From Angelakisella sp. (GTDB lineage: Bacteria > Bacillota > Clostridia > Oscillospirales > Ruminococcaceae), in contig JAHHTR010000036.1 of the NCBI GenBank assembly GCA_020024515.1, forward strand, positions 1-18,542: a stretch of 18,542 nucleotides of DNA, read 5' to 3'. This document shows, one piece after another, positions 1 to 8,102 of this stretch. The notes beneath the pieces were generated by a model. The model was not told the DNA's origin, did not search any database, and saw only the letters and a program-made list of their open reading frames with translations. The translations under genes and the position numbers were made by a program. Position 1 is the stretch's first letter, and each line of letters begins with the position of its first letter.

Positions 1-15
1 AAACCGCATAAAATC

Positions 16-51
16 AAAAGCCCAAAATCTCAATCGGATTTTGGGCTTTTT
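16..51. terminator. Intrinsic terminator downstream of cysS
   Basis: A perfect 14-bp inverted repeat lies at 16-29 and 37-50 (AAAAGCCCAAAATC and its complement) with a 7-nt loop. It is about 80 nt past the cysS stop. Read on the minus strand it is followed by TTTTGATTTTA, and on the plus strand by a run of Ts, so it can work in both directions. It probably ends the DUF4364-membrane protein-cysS transcript, and may also end a plus-strand gene outside the window. The stretch 52-128 shows nothing else. Confidence 0.85.
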
Positions 52-128
52 CTACTCTCTGACACCATATACAGATGTATAAGGTGTTTTTTATAATTTA
101 TTTATTTGATTATAATTACAAAATTTAT

Positions 129-1541
129 TTATGCTTTTTCCCAAGTTGTACCTTCTTTTGTATCTTTAAGTACAATACCTTTTGCAAGTAATTCATTACG
201 AATTTCGTCTGCAAGCGCATAATTCTTTTGTGATTTTGCTTCTGTTCTTTGTACTATTTTTTGTTCGATATAGTTTACAAGTTCTGTGTCTACATCATTT
301 GTATCATTGTTTGTTGACAATAAACCAAGAGATAGAACTTTGTCAAAATTATTTACCAAAAATTTCTTTGTCGTATCGCTACAATTAGCTTTTAACATAT
401 CATATAGCACAGTTATTGCAAGAGATGTATTTAAATCGTTTGCAAGTGCTTCTGTAAATTTATTTTTAAATTCATTTACAATATTTTCGTCAAGTTCGCC
501 ATTATTTGTAAGTTTTGATACTCTGTCAACCAATTTTTTATATGCGCTGGCTGTATTGTCCATTATATCAAAACTGAATTGCAGTGGTTTGCGATAATGT
601 GATTGTAGACAGAACATACGGTATACAAGTGGATTGTAGCCTTTTTCTTTCAGTAAATCAACTGTTAAAAACTCACCTGAGGATTTGCTCATTTTACCAT
701 CTTTTGTATTTAGATGTTGTACATGGAACCAGTAGTTACACCATTTGTGTCCGATAGCAGCTTCACTTTGTGCTATTTCGTTTGTGTGGTGTGGGAAGAT
801 ATTATCCACACCGCCACAGTGAATATCAATATTTTCGCCAAGGTGTTTTAGGCTGATTGCTGAACACTCTATGTGCCACCCTGGGTAACCTACTCCCCAT
901 GGGCTATCCCAACGAAGTTCTTGATCAACAAATTTTGATTTTGTAAACCACAAAACAAAGTCTGTTTTATTCTTTTTGTTGATGTCTTCTGTAACATCTT
1001 CACGTACAGCTGTATTTAGACTGTCGCTTGTGTGTCCTGTAAGCACATAGTAATCATCAAGTTTTGATGTATCAAAATATACATTACCTCCTGAAATATA
1101 TGCAAACCCTTTATTCAATAGATTTTCGATAAGTTTTATATATTCATCAATACAGCTTGTTGCACGTTCTATAATTTCAGGTTTTCTGATGTTTAGTTTA
1201 TCACAATCGGCAAAAAAAGCATTCATATAAAATTCGGCTATTTCCATAACTGATTTTTTTTCTCTTTTTGCACCTGCAAGCATTTTGTCTTCACCAATAT
1301 CGGCATCGCCGGAAATATGTCCGACATCTGTAATATTCATTACACGTTTAACATTATAGCCATAGTAATCAAGAAATTTTTCCAAAACGTCTTCCATAAT
1401 ATAACTTCTAAGATTACCAATATGTGCAAAATGGTACACAGTAGGCCCACAAGTATACATTTTTACTTCGCCGTCTGCAAAAGGTACAAAAGGCACAATG
1501 TCACGTGTAAGTGTGTTATATAGTTTAATATTATTTTGCAT
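129..1541 (-). CDS. cysS: Cysteinyl-tRNA synthetase
   Basis: Class I aminoacyl-tRNA synthetase that charges tRNA-Cys in the cytoplasm. Numbering from the chosen start (470 aa): the HIGH-type motif reads HIGN at 40-43 and KMSKS is at 283-287. The four zinc ligands known from E. coli CysRS (C28, C209, H234, E238) align with C31, C226, H251 and E255, with the same 25 and 4 residue spacing. The C-terminal part is the usual helical anticodon-binding region. An ATG five codons upstream (1556) overlaps the GAGG ribosome binding site, so the ATG at 1541, nine bases after GAGG (1551-1554), is the better start. It is the third gene of a likely operon with the DUF4364 and membrane-protein genes, 56 nt after the latter, with no terminator between. 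All catalytic features are intact. Confidence 0.97.
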   Translation of the reverse strand: MQNNIKLYNTLTRDIVPFVPFADGEVKMYTCGPTVYHFAHIGNLRSYIMEDVLEKFLDYYGYNVKRVMNITDVGHISGDADIGEDKMLAGAKREKKSVMEIAEFYMNAFFADCDKLNIRKPEIIERATSCIDEYIKLIENLLNKGFAYISGGNVYFDTSKLDDYYVLTGHTSDSLNTAVREDVTEDINKKNKTDFVLWFTKSKFVDQELRWDSPWGVGYPGWHIECSAISLKHLGENIDIHCGGVDNIFPHHTNEIAQSEAAIGHKWCNYWFHVQHLNTKDGKMSKSSGEFLTVDLLKEKGYNPLVYRMFCLQSHYRKPLQFSFDIMDNTASAYKKLVDRVSKLTNNGELDENIVNEFKNKFTEALANDLNTSLAITVLYDMLKANCSDTTKKFLVNNFDKVLSLGLLSTNNDTNDVDTELVNYIEQKIVQRTEAKSQKNYALADEIRNELLAKGIVLKDTKEGTTWEKA

Positions 1542-1597
1542 AAAAAAATACCTCATTAGATGTAATTAAAATATTTAATAAAATTATATGAAGAAAA

Positions 1598-1957
1598 TTA
1601 TCGTGTATTTCGTATTTTTATTGTACAGAAAATTAAAAATACTATTATATCAAAAAAAGTACCCGTAATAATCAGATTCCAGTTTGAAAGCATACCGGGT
1701 TGTGCAAAATAGGTAAGTACCATATTTATGATTGCCGTAACCGCAAAAATAAACAGACACAACCTAAGTTTTTTTCCACTTAACTTTTTTACATAAGTTA
1801 ATAATGTAATCAGTAGTGTGAGTATTGAACAAATAATAGTCAAAACAACTACCGATGTTGGTAAAATCATAATTTCAAGATAGTACATAGAACCTATAAT
1901 GACAAGTCTTGATAATGAATATATAGCTATTGCAAGCATTAAAAAAGTTCTTATCAT
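1598..1957 (-). CDS. Small four-helix membrane protein, unknown function
   Basis: I do not recognise this 119-aa protein. It is almost entirely hydrophobic, with four predicted membrane segments near residues 5-23, 31-55, 65-84 and 92-112. The most basic loop (VKKLSGKKLR, about 56-65) lies between segments 2 and 3, which by the positive-inside rule suggests a cytoplasmic loop. There is no catalytic motif or signal peptide. The ATG lies 6 nt after the stop of the DUF4364 gene. Its GAGGAG ribosome binding site is built from the last codons of that gene, so translation of the two is probably coupled. The cysS start follows 56 nt later. It is a real gene by spacing and RBS; its function is open. 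Confidence 0.75.
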   Translation of the reverse strand: MIRTFLMLAIAIYSLSRLVIIGSMYYLEIMILPTSVVVLTIICSILTLLITLLTYVKKLSGKKLRLCLFIFAVTAIINMVLTYFAQPGMLSNWNLIITGTFFDIIVFLIFCTIKIRNTR

Positions 1958-1963
1958 AATACA

Positions 1964-2575
1964 TTAGTTCTCCTCGGTAGTGATTGTGTCAGTTTCTTGT
2001 TGGTCTGTTAATTTACCAAATGTTTTGTAGTCCCCTGTAAGAATAGAAAATATTCCTTTGTATACAGTAAGCGGGTCATTTAGTATGCGTTTTTTTACTT
2101 CCCAGCACTGTTCGATTGTTGGGAAAAACATTTTTACAGTCAGTAAGTCTGAACCGATATCTTTCATTACAAGAGAAAATTCATATCCGTCATCTGTTTT
2201 TATAATGTCTATGTTATTTTCTTGTTCACGGTGCAAAAGTTTAAGAATATTAATCAGTGCGCCCATAGCTCTGTCTTTTACAGATGCAGGTAGGTTCTTT
2301 TCAAATTCCAATGCTGTCTGCTCTCCAAGAGGAGATAGCACATATAGTCCTTTTTGTTCTGTCTCTATTAAATGTCCTTTTTCAACAAGTAGCTGTGTTG
2401 CAGAGGTAACTTCAAAATAATTTACAAGTTCTTCTTCCACAACCGCTTTTGCAAGTTGTTCAAGAGTTACAGGTTCACCTGCACCACGAACCATATAACA
2501 TAATAAAATTATTATTTGATGTGTTGTTGTAATTCCACCAGGTCTTACACCTTCTGAAAGAGCGTTAAAATCCAT
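1964..2575 (-). CDS. DUF4364 family protein, winged-helix-like N-terminus
   Basis: A 203-aa protein that fits the clostridial DUF4364 family. Residues about 13-75 look like a winged helix-turn-helix: HQIIILLCYMV, then an acidic/helical stretch ending NYFEVTSATQLLVEKGHL, then a short wing (YVLSPLGEQ). The C-terminal half (about 100-185) is a mixed alpha/beta region of unknown role, followed by a low-complexity acidic tail (TDQQETDTITTEEN). The family is probably regulatory, but I know of no established target. An ATG at 2587 exists, but GGAGG sits between it and the ATG at 2575, five bases upstream of the latter, so 2575 is the better start. It is the first gene of the leftmost minus-strand operon and diverges from the TVP38-type gene. 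Confidence 0.8.
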   Translation of the reverse strand: MDFNALSEGVRPGGITTTHQIIILLCYMVRGAGEPVTLEQLAKAVVEEELVNYFEVTSATQLLVEKGHLIETEQKGLYVLSPLGEQTALEFEKNLPASVKDRAMGALINILKLLHREQENNIDIIKTDDGYEFSLVMKDIGSDLLTVKMFFPTIEQCWEVKKRILNDPLTVYKGIFSILTGDYKTFGKLTDQQETDTITTEEN

Positions 2576-2799
2576 AAATGCCTCCATTATTTACTTTATA
2601 AAAACAATAATAGTACAATTAATAATTACTATCAGAATATTAGTATCAGTATCAATAAAATTTACAAATAATTGTTTATTAATACACGTTTGTATTGTAT
2701 CATATATTTATAATTAACACAAGATACTAATATATCTTAGATGTAACTATTAATTAATATATTTTAAAATTTATATTGAAAGGTTAGTTTTTTATAGTC
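2576..2799. promoter_or_regulatory. Divergent intergenic region, promoters tentative
   Basis: This very AT-rich spacer separates the minus-strand DUF4364 operon from the plus-strand TVP38/UDG pair and must hold both promoters. On the plus strand a perfect TATAAT lies at 2709-2714, but I find no good -35 box at 16-18 nt. On the minus strand TTGATA followed 17-18 nt later by ATAGTA or TAGTAA (about 2626-2656) is the best candidate. A short repeat of TATCAG/TATCAA lies around 2632-2656. None of these is strong enough to call a defined site. Confidence 0.3.
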
Positions 2800-3471
2800 A
2801 TGAAAGAAATATCAAAGAAAGTAGTATTGTCAATAATTGTAGTTGTGTTAGCCCTAGTGCTCTGTATACTTTGCTTGCCGTTATTTAAATATATGGTAAC
2901 AAAGGATTTTCAAATAGATTTGGCAAAATTTGTAAATTCGGTTGGTGTATGGGGAATACTTGTACTGTTTATGGTACAATGTCTGCAAATAGTAATTGCG
3001 ATTATTCCCGGAGAACCCATAGAGCTTGTTGCCGGTGCGATGTATGGTACGTTTGGCGGTATGATTATATGTCTTTTGGGGATACTTGTATCAAGCGGTA
3101 TAATGTTCTATTTTACACGAAAACTTGGAAAAGAAAAAATAAAGCATTCAAAAATATATCCTAAAATTACAAAATATTCTTTTTTGACAAATGAAAAAAA
3201 ACTTGAAAGTATGGTATTTATTTTATATTTTATTCCGGGAACACCAAAAGATTTATTGGTTTATATATGTGCATTGACCGATATTTCTTTCAATAGATTT
3301 TTAATACTGTCAACAGTTGCACGTATTCCTTCGGTAATAACATCTACAATGGCAGGAGCATCTTTTGCAACAGGTAATCACTTATTAATGATTGTAATTT
3401 TTATTATAACAGGTATCGCAGGAGCTTTGGGGATTTGGTATCATAATAAGAAATTTGAAAACAATCAATAA
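2800..3471 (+). CDS. TVP38/TMEM64 (VTT/DedA-like) membrane protein
   Basis: A 223-aa integral membrane protein of the VTT/SNARE-associated superfamily. Hallmarks are PGEPIELVAGAMYGTFGG at 70-87, just after a hydrophobic helix, and the second half-motif FIPGTPKDLLVY at 144-155. Both fit the paired re-entrant loops of this fold, and ARIPS at 174-178 is also typical. Membrane segments are likely near 9-29, 50-70, 88-105, 136-160, 166-186 and 195-213. Members of the superfamily are implicated in lipid flipping and envelope homeostasis; the substrate here is unknown. The only ribosome binding site visible, GAAAGG at 2778-2783, is 16 nt from the ATG, longer than usual. An in-frame TAG at 2785 rules out an upstream start. 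The UDG gene follows after 38 nt. Confidence 0.88.
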   Translation: MKEISKKVVLSIIVVVLALVLCILCLPLFKYMVTKDFQIDLAKFVNSVGVWGILVLFMVQCLQIVIAIIPGEPIELVAGAMYGTFGGMIICLLGILVSSGIMFYFTRKLGKEKIKHSKIYPKITKYSFLTNEKKLESMVFILYFIPGTPKDLLVYICALTDISFNRFLILSTVARIPSVITSTMAGASFATGNHLLMIVIFIITGIAGALGIWYHNKKFENNQ

Positions 3472-3509
3472 AAGATAAGAATAAATCAAGAAAGGAAAAG
3501 ATAACAAAA

Positions 3510-4085
3510 ATGGGAATAAATTTAAATTTGGAAGAATTCAATAAATTGAGAGATGAAGTGCAAATATGTAATGCTTGCGAACTTTTTATGACACGAAAAA
3601 ATGTTGTTTTCGGTGATGGCAACCCACATGCAAAAATATTATTGATAGGCGAAGCACCGGGTGAGTGCGAGGATAATACGGGACTACCGTTTGTTGGCAG
3701 AGGTGGAAAACTGCTGACAGAAATGTTAAAAGAAATTGGACTAAAAAGGGAAGAAGATTATTACATAATAAATATGTTAAAGTGTCGTCCGCCACAAAAT
3801 CGTGATCCACATCCTGCTGAAATGAAAGCATGTAGCAAATATTTGCAAAAACAAATTGAGCTTATAAATCCTGAAATAATTGTATGTGTTGGAAGAATAG
3901 CGGCTATGCAATTAATAAAATCCGATTTTAAAGTTACAAAAGAACATGGCGAATTTTTTGAAAAAGACGGAAGACTTTATATGGGAACATTCCATCCTGC
4001 TGCAATTTTACGCAATATGACACAAAAACCATTTGCTATGGAAGATTTGAAAAAACTAAAAGAGTATATAAATACACATAAATAA
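3510..4085 (+). CDS. Uracil-DNA glycosylase, family 4 (4Fe-4S)
   Basis: Base-excision repair enzyme that removes uracil arising from cytosine deamination. The 191-aa protein carries the family 4 motif 1 GEAPGECED at 47-55 and motif 2 HPAAILRN at 162-169. It also has the four cysteines expected to hold a 4Fe-4S cluster: C20 and C23 (CxxC), C92 in KCRPPQNR and C108 in KACSKY. The length is typical for the short bacterial form. AAAGG at 3491-3495 precedes the ATG by 14 nt. It follows the TVP38-type gene by 38 nt with no terminator between, and a strong hairpin follows its stop, so the two form a plus-strand pair. No functional link between them is evident. Confidence 0.95.
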   Translation: MGINLNLEEFNKLRDEVQICNACELFMTRKNVVFGDGNPHAKILLIGEAPGECEDNTGLPFVGRGGKLLTEMLKEIGLKREEDYYIINMLKCRPPQNRDPHPAEMKACSKYLQKQIELINPEIIVCVGRIAAMQLIKSDFKVTKEHGEFFEKDGRLYMGTFHPAAILRNMTQKPFAMEDLKKLKEYINTHK

Positions 4086-4109
4086 AAAAACAGTAATTAC
4101 ATAAAAATC

Positions 4110-4150
4110 AAGAGGAAACCTTATTATATAAAGGTCTCCTCTTATTTTTA
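4110..4150. terminator. Bidirectional intrinsic terminator
   Basis: Two 13-nt arms at 4110-4122 (AAGAGGAAACCTT) and 4131-4143 pair with a single A-C mismatch around an 8-nt loop. The plus-strand sequence continues ATTTTTATT, and the minus-strand reading continues GATTTTTATG. It lies between the convergent UDG gene and the CinA-like gene and can end both transcripts. Confidence 0.88.
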
Positions 4151-4181
4151 TTATAATTATAATAATTCAGAAAAATAAGTT

Positions 4182-5519
4182 TCATTTTTTTAATTTCTTT
4201 AAAAGAGAATTTTTAAGTATATTTTTTATTGGTTCAGCACCTGCCATAGTATTTCCGTAGCTTTCGCAATATAGTCTTAACATATTGTAACCATATAGCA
4301 TAGCTGTACCTTTAAAGTGTTCTTCTGATGTGTGTTCCGATGTCAAATGTTTGCACCATACATTCTCACCATCGGTAAGTGCTATTGTGCATATTGAAGT
4401 ATCATTATTAAACTCATCGTTTTTTACAGTAATTGCAATACCCAGTGAAGTATGAGCTTTTTGCATAGCTGAATATGCCATAGCTGTTGCAACGGATTTT
4501 CCTGTAACTCCATGTTTATCTACAAGCCACACCGGAATATTAAGTGAAGTAAGTCTTTCTTGCCCTTTAAATACAGAACCGTCTTTAAAAATTTTGTCTA
4601 TGTATTCGTGGAATGAAAGAGTATCTGAAAATACACCTTTTGTGCCTGTTTCAGCAACTGCAAGTGTTATTTCATGTGAGTAAAGCATTTCACAAGTTAT
4701 ATCCCATAAAAATCTATCTGAATAGCAGTATATACATTCACCAAGAACATCTCTTAATTGTTCAAGACAATTTTGTACTATTGTATCAGGTGAAACATTA
4801 CCTTCTCGGCGAGCATTAAGTATAATGGCATAGTCGCCTTGTTTATATACACAACTGATAGTTGGATTGTTGTTGTTTAAATATGGTTGAAGTAGTTCAC
4901 CCACAGATTTTTTTCCAAAATCAGCAGCTTTTATGACATGCTTAACTTTCATTGAGATATCACTGTATATATTTTGTTCAGCAGGGGCATTTCTTTCGCA
5001 AAAGCTGATAATATATTCGGTTACTGAGCCTCTAAATATTTTTGATATTTCGCTTGGGCATATAGGAAGTACAAATATAAGTTGTTTTTGTGAAGTAACA
5101 GCATAACTTTGTACGTAAGATGTATTTGATGGCAGTAGTATTGCAGCTTCGGGAATTGTTGAAAAATCTGCTATATGGTCAAGTGGTAAATTTTCGTTTC
5201 TGTTAAATGCACATTCAGATATAGTATCTGATGATTTTTGACTTTTTATAACAGACATAGAAAGTCCATTAGCAATAGCTTGTGAAATTAAAGAATAAGA
5301 TTTTGGGTTGTCATTTGATAGTATAAACAGTATATCACAATCAAAAATAGCATTACCTATTTCTGACATATAGCTTTGTAAATCACCTTTTAATTCTCCA
5401 CCACGTATAACTTCTACATTAGTTGTTGCTATGCTTTCTTTTATTAAATCAATATCAGTATTTATAAAATTACTGTAAGCATTACTGTCACCTGTTGTGA
5501 CTATTACTGCTCTCATCAT
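4182..5519 (-). CDS. CinA-like protein, full length but degenerate active sites
   Basis: The 445-aa protein keeps the whole CinA layout. The N-terminal MoCF-like domain is about 1-175; VLPICPSEISKIF at 150-162 corresponds to the CinA LPGxPSExxxMF motif. A linker domain spans about 190-262 (NPTISCVYKQGDYAIILNAR). The C-terminal amidase-like domain is about 268-425, with ITLAVAETGTKG at 284-295 where active CinA/PncC enzymes have TxATAESCTGG, and GVTGKSVATAMA plus LGIAIT further on. The catalytic serine position is Thr, the following Cys is Gly, and the usual GxAGP after GIAIT is absent (VKNDEF). The N-terminal domain also lacks the TGGLGPTxDD signature. Authentic CinA cleaves NMN and ADP-ribose-type pyrophosphates; this copy may be a pseudoenzyme. 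The RBS is AGGAGG, 7 nt before the ATG. It starts 35 nt after thiI, probably in the same transcript. Confidence 0.8.
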   Translation of the reverse strand: MMRAVIVTTGDSNAYSNFINTDIDLIKESIATTNVEVIRGGELKGDLQSYMSEIGNAIFDCDILFILSNDNPKSYSLISQAIANGLSMSVIKSQKSSDTISECAFNRNENLPLDHIADFSTIPEAAILLPSNTSYVQSYAVTSQKQLIFVLPICPSEISKIFRGSVTEYIISFCERNAPAEQNIYSDISMKVKHVIKAADFGKKSVGELLQPYLNNNNPTISCVYKQGDYAIILNARREGNVSPDTIVQNCLEQLRDVLGECIYCYSDRFLWDITCEMLYSHEITLAVAETGTKGVFSDTLSFHEYIDKIFKDGSVFKGQERLTSLNIPVWLVDKHGVTGKSVATAMAYSAMQKAHTSLGIAITVKNDEFNNDTSICTIALTDGENVWCKHLTSEHTSEEHFKGTAMLYGYNMLRLYCESYGNTMAGAEPIKNILKNSLLKKLKK

Positions 5520-5554
5520 TTACTATCCTCCTCTGTTTTTTTATTTTTAAAAAA

Positions 5555-6736
5555 TTATAATTCTAAATTGATGTTTATAAGTTCTGCTTCTTCTATACAT
5601 TTGTTTACAAGTTCTTCGGAAATGTCCATTTCTTCTTCATTTGCAAGTATTTCGGTAAGTGATGGTTTTGTTTTTGGGTGTTTTGGTGTAAACACTGTAC
5701 AGCAATCTTCGTAAGGCAAAATAGATGTTTCAAAAGTATCTATCTTGCGTGCAATACGTACAATTTCTTCTTTATCCATACCGATAAGCGGACGAAGAAC
5801 AGGCATTTCTGTTGCTATATCAGTACATGCAATAGCTTGCAGAGTTTGGCTTGCAACTTGGCCAACACTTTCGCCTGTAACAAGTCCGTTGCTGTCTTCG
5901 TGTCTGGATATTGCCTCTGCTATTTTCATCATATATCTACGCATAGCGATAGTAAATAAATCTTCTCTGCATCTGTCACGCAACACTTCTTGCATTTCTG
6001 TAAAAGGTACAATATATAGTTTCATACGTCCTGTATATGGTACCATTTTTTTTGCAAGCATAACGACTTTTTCTTTTGCACGTTCGCTTGTGTATGGTGG
6101 ACTTGCAAAGTGTACACATACTATTTCAAGTCCTCGTTTTGCCATCATATATCCGGCAACAGGGCTATCAATACCGCCGGAAAGCAAAAGTGTGGCTTTA
6201 CCGCTTGTGCTTACAGGTATGCCACCTGCACCGGAAAGTTGGTCAACGTGTATATATGCACCTTTTTCACGTACTTCAACAGTAACGGTTACTTGTGGAT
6301 TTTGTACATCTACTTGCAGATGTGGGAATGTGTCAAGAAGTACACCACCAAGTTCTCGACAAATTTCAGGTGAATTCATAGCAAAAGATTTATCGGAACG
6401 TTTTGCTGTTACTTTAAATGTATGTGTGTTTTCAAGGATATCTCCCAAATATTCTTTTGTTGCACGGCATATTGTGTCAAAGTCTTTTTCTACCATACAT
6501 GCAGGTGTTAGTGCTGCTATACCGAAAACAGTTTTCAGCCTTTCCAAAACAAGTGACATATCAGCTTTATCATCAAGATTTTCAACAAAAATTGCAGATT
6601 GTGACTTTGTTATTTGAAATTTGCCCAAATCTTTTATTCTTCGACCCATATTTTTTATAAGCACGTTCTCGAAATTGTACCTATTCATACCTTTTAGTAC
6701 AATTTCGCCACTTTTAACAAGTATTATTTCTTTCAT
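5555..6736 (-). CDS. thiI: tRNA 4-thiouridine synthase ThiI
   Basis: ATP-dependent sulfurtransferase that forms 4-thiouridine at position 8 of tRNA; the family can also feed sulfur to thiamine thiazole. The 393 aa contain an N-terminal ferredoxin-like part (1-55), a THUMP domain (about 60-165) and the PP-loop motif SGGIDSP at 186-192. The ThiI-specific PYEDCCTVFTPKHPKTKP stretch follows near the C-terminus. There is no C-terminal rhodanese domain, as in most Bacillota, so sulfur should come directly from a dedicated cysteine desulfurase; one is encoded immediately upstream. TAGGAG precedes the ATG by about 14 nt. It is the middle gene of the desulfurase-thiI-cinA-like cluster (gaps 71 and 35 nt). 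Confidence 0.96.
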   Translation of the reverse strand: MKEIILVKSGEIVLKGMNRYNFENVLIKNMGRRIKDLGKFQITKSQSAIFVENLDDKADMSLVLERLKTVFGIAALTPACMVEKDFDTICRATKEYLGDILENTHTFKVTAKRSDKSFAMNSPEICRELGGVLLDTFPHLQVDVQNPQVTVTVEVREKGAYIHVDQLSGAGGIPVSTSGKATLLLSGGIDSPVAGYMMAKRGLEIVCVHFASPPYTSERAKEKVVMLAKKMVPYTGRMKLYIVPFTEMQEVLRDRCREDLFTIAMRRYMMKIAEAISRHEDSNGLVTGESVGQVASQTLQAIACTDIATEMPVLRPLIGMDKEEIVRIARKIDTFETSILPYEDCCTVFTPKHPKTKPSLTEILANEEEMDISEELVNKCIEEAELININLEL

Positions 6737-6774
6737 ATTATTTTTAAAAACTCCTAGTAATCTTTTTATAGTAG

Positions 6775-6806
6775 TTGGGACATTGTAAAAATAACCAACG
6801 TCCCAA
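6775..6806 (-). other. Intercistronic hairpin between cysteine desulfurase and thiI
   Basis: Beginning one base after the desulfurase stop codon, the mRNA can form an 11-bp stem (TTGGGACGTTG with CAATGTCCCAA, one G-U pair) around a 10-nt loop. On the minus strand it is followed by CTACTATAAAAAG, not a U run, so it does not look like a full terminator in the direction of transcription. It may stabilise or process the upstream message, or damp thiI expression. The plus-strand side is T-rich, but no plus-strand gene ends here. Confidence 0.55.
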
Positions 6807-6807
6807 T

Positions 6808-7944
6808 TTATTTTGCTTTTTTTATGCTCTGCATAGCCTCTGTTAGTTTTTCAAAGAAGAAATCTATTTCTTGTATGGTATTGTATGGTGAAAAACTGAT
6901 TCTTATTGCGCTTTCTATACGTCTATCTCCAAGTCCCATAGCGGTTAAGACATGGCTCTTTTTACCTTTTGAACATGCAGAACCTGTACTGATATATATA
7001 TCATATTTTTCTAAATAATGTAAGATGATTTCTGAACGGATACCGACAATAGATATATTTATTATGTGAAAAGCACCGTTTACAGGTGAATTTATATAGA
7101 TACCGTCTATATACTTAACTTTATTCATAAAGTAGGTATATAGTTCTTGTAGTTTTTGTTGATTTTCATATAAATTATCATATATAATTTCGGCTGCCAT
7201 ACCCATAGCCGCAAAAGCGGGTACGTTTTCTGTACCGGAGTGCAAACCGCCCTCTTGCATAGAACCGAAGTAAAGCGGGCGAACTCGCACACCTTTTCTT
7301 TTGTAAAGGAAAGCTGAGCCTTTTGGTGCATATATTTTATGTCCGCTGGCTGTAATAAGGTCGATATTTTTGAGTAGCGGAGAAAGAGAATATTTACCGT
7401 AAGCCTGTACACAGTCGCTGTGCATAAGTACTTTTGGATTTCTCATTTTGCATTTATTTGCAATTTTCACAACATCGTTCATAACTCCTGTTTCGCTGTT
7501 TATACACATTACCGAAACCAAAATAGTAGCGGGATTTACATATTGAGCCACGCTTTCTGCTGTTATTTCTCCCTGTTCGTTTGGGGCAACAAAAATAACC
7601 TCAAAACCACGATTCATCAGTTCTCTTCCAACTGCGATAATAGAAGAATGTTCGATAGCAGAAATTATCACTCTGTTTCCCTGTCGTTTATATGCTTCTG
7701 CAACACCTAGAACAGCCAAGTTATTAGCCTCTGTACCACAAGAAGAAAAAAATATTTCATCGGCTCTGCAAGATAATGTTTTTGCTATTTTTTCTCTTGC
7801 CGTTGTAAGAAGCTTTTCTGCCATAAACCCTTTGTGATGTAGCGAAGAAGGATTGCCGTATTCATTTAGCATTATATCTTTTGCAAAGTCGGCAACTTCC
7901 GGCAAAACCCTTGTAGTAGCACTGTTATCAAAATAAACTGTCAA
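6808..7944 (-). CDS. Cysteine desulfurase (NifS/IscS class), ThiI partner
   Basis: PLP-dependent enzyme that takes sulfur from L-cysteine as a persulfide. In the 378-aa protein: YFDNSATT at 4-11, the His stacking on PLP at H99 (IEHSS), D177 in HSDCVQ, the Schiff-base lysine K203 in SGHKIYAPKG, and the sulfur-accepting C324 in the flexible loop STGSACSKGKKS. The placement right before thiI points to sulfur delivery for tRNA thiolation, as with the dedicated desulfurase-ThiI pairs of Bacillota; no IscU or SufU gene is nearby. The start is TTG at 7944: an in-frame TGA (7951-7953) lies just upstream, no ATG precedes the conserved YFDNSAT, and AGGTGA at 7951-7956 is 6 nt before TTG. It is the first gene behind the promoter at 8045-8073. 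Confidence 0.95.
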   Translation of the reverse strand: MTVYFDNSATTRVLPEVADFAKDIMLNEYGNPSSLHHKGFMAEKLLTTAREKIAKTLSCRADEIFFSSCGTEANNLAVLGVAEAYKRQGNRVIISAIEHSSIIAVGRELMNRGFEVIFVAPNEQGEITAESVAQYVNPATILVSVMCINSETGVMNDVVKIANKCKMRNPKVLMHSDCVQAYGKYSLSPLLKNIDLITASGHKIYAPKGSAFLYKRKGVRVRPLYFGSMQEGGLHSGTENVPAFAAMGMAAEIIYDNLYENQQKLQELYTYFMNKVKYIDGIYINSPVNGAFHIINISIVGIRSEIILHYLEKYDIYISTGSACSKGKKSHVLTAMGLGDRRIESAIRISFSPYNTIQEIDFFFEKLTEAMQSIKKAK

Positions 7945-7950
7945 GACCTG

Positions 7951-7956
7951 TCACCT
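7951..7956 (-). promoter_or_regulatory. Ribosome binding site that fixes the TTG start of the desulfurase
   Basis: AGGTGA on the minus strand, 6 nt upstream of TTG (7944). An in-frame TGA inside this site excludes any upstream start, and the next ATG is far inside the conserved core, so TTG is the only reasonable start. Confidence 0.7.
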
Positions 7957-8044
7957 GTCTTTCTATACTTAAATATCTACATATCGAAAAAAATTATAAA
8001 TCATAATTACATAATTTTATAAAAATAAATTTGCATACCAAACC

Positions 8045-8073
8045 ATTATAACCTATTTTTAGTTTTTTTTCAA
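8045..8073 (-). promoter_or_regulatory. Sigma-A-type promoter of the desulfurase-thiI-cinA-like operon
   Basis: On the minus strand TTGAAA (8068-8073) is followed after exactly 17 nt by TATAAT (8045-8050). The match is 5/6 for the -35 box and 6/6 for the -10 box. Transcription would start near 8038, giving a leader of about 94 nt before the TTG start. The leader has no obvious riboswitch or T-box. Confidence 0.75.
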
Positions 8074-8102
8074 TGTAAAATGAAAAATATACAAATAATT
8101 AA

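Noticed and set aside
5745..6617. Long open frame of 290 codons on the plus strand opposite thiI
   Set aside because: It is antisense to a fully conserved thiI gene, its translation has no recognisable domain and is Ser/Thr/Ile-biased as expected for a shadow frame, and no ribosome binding site decides a start.
7945..8044. Possible T-box or riboswitch leader before the cysteine desulfurase gene
   Set aside because: The leader is only about 94 nt and AT-rich, and it has no T-box core sequence, no terminator/antiterminator pair and no recognisable riboswitch motif.
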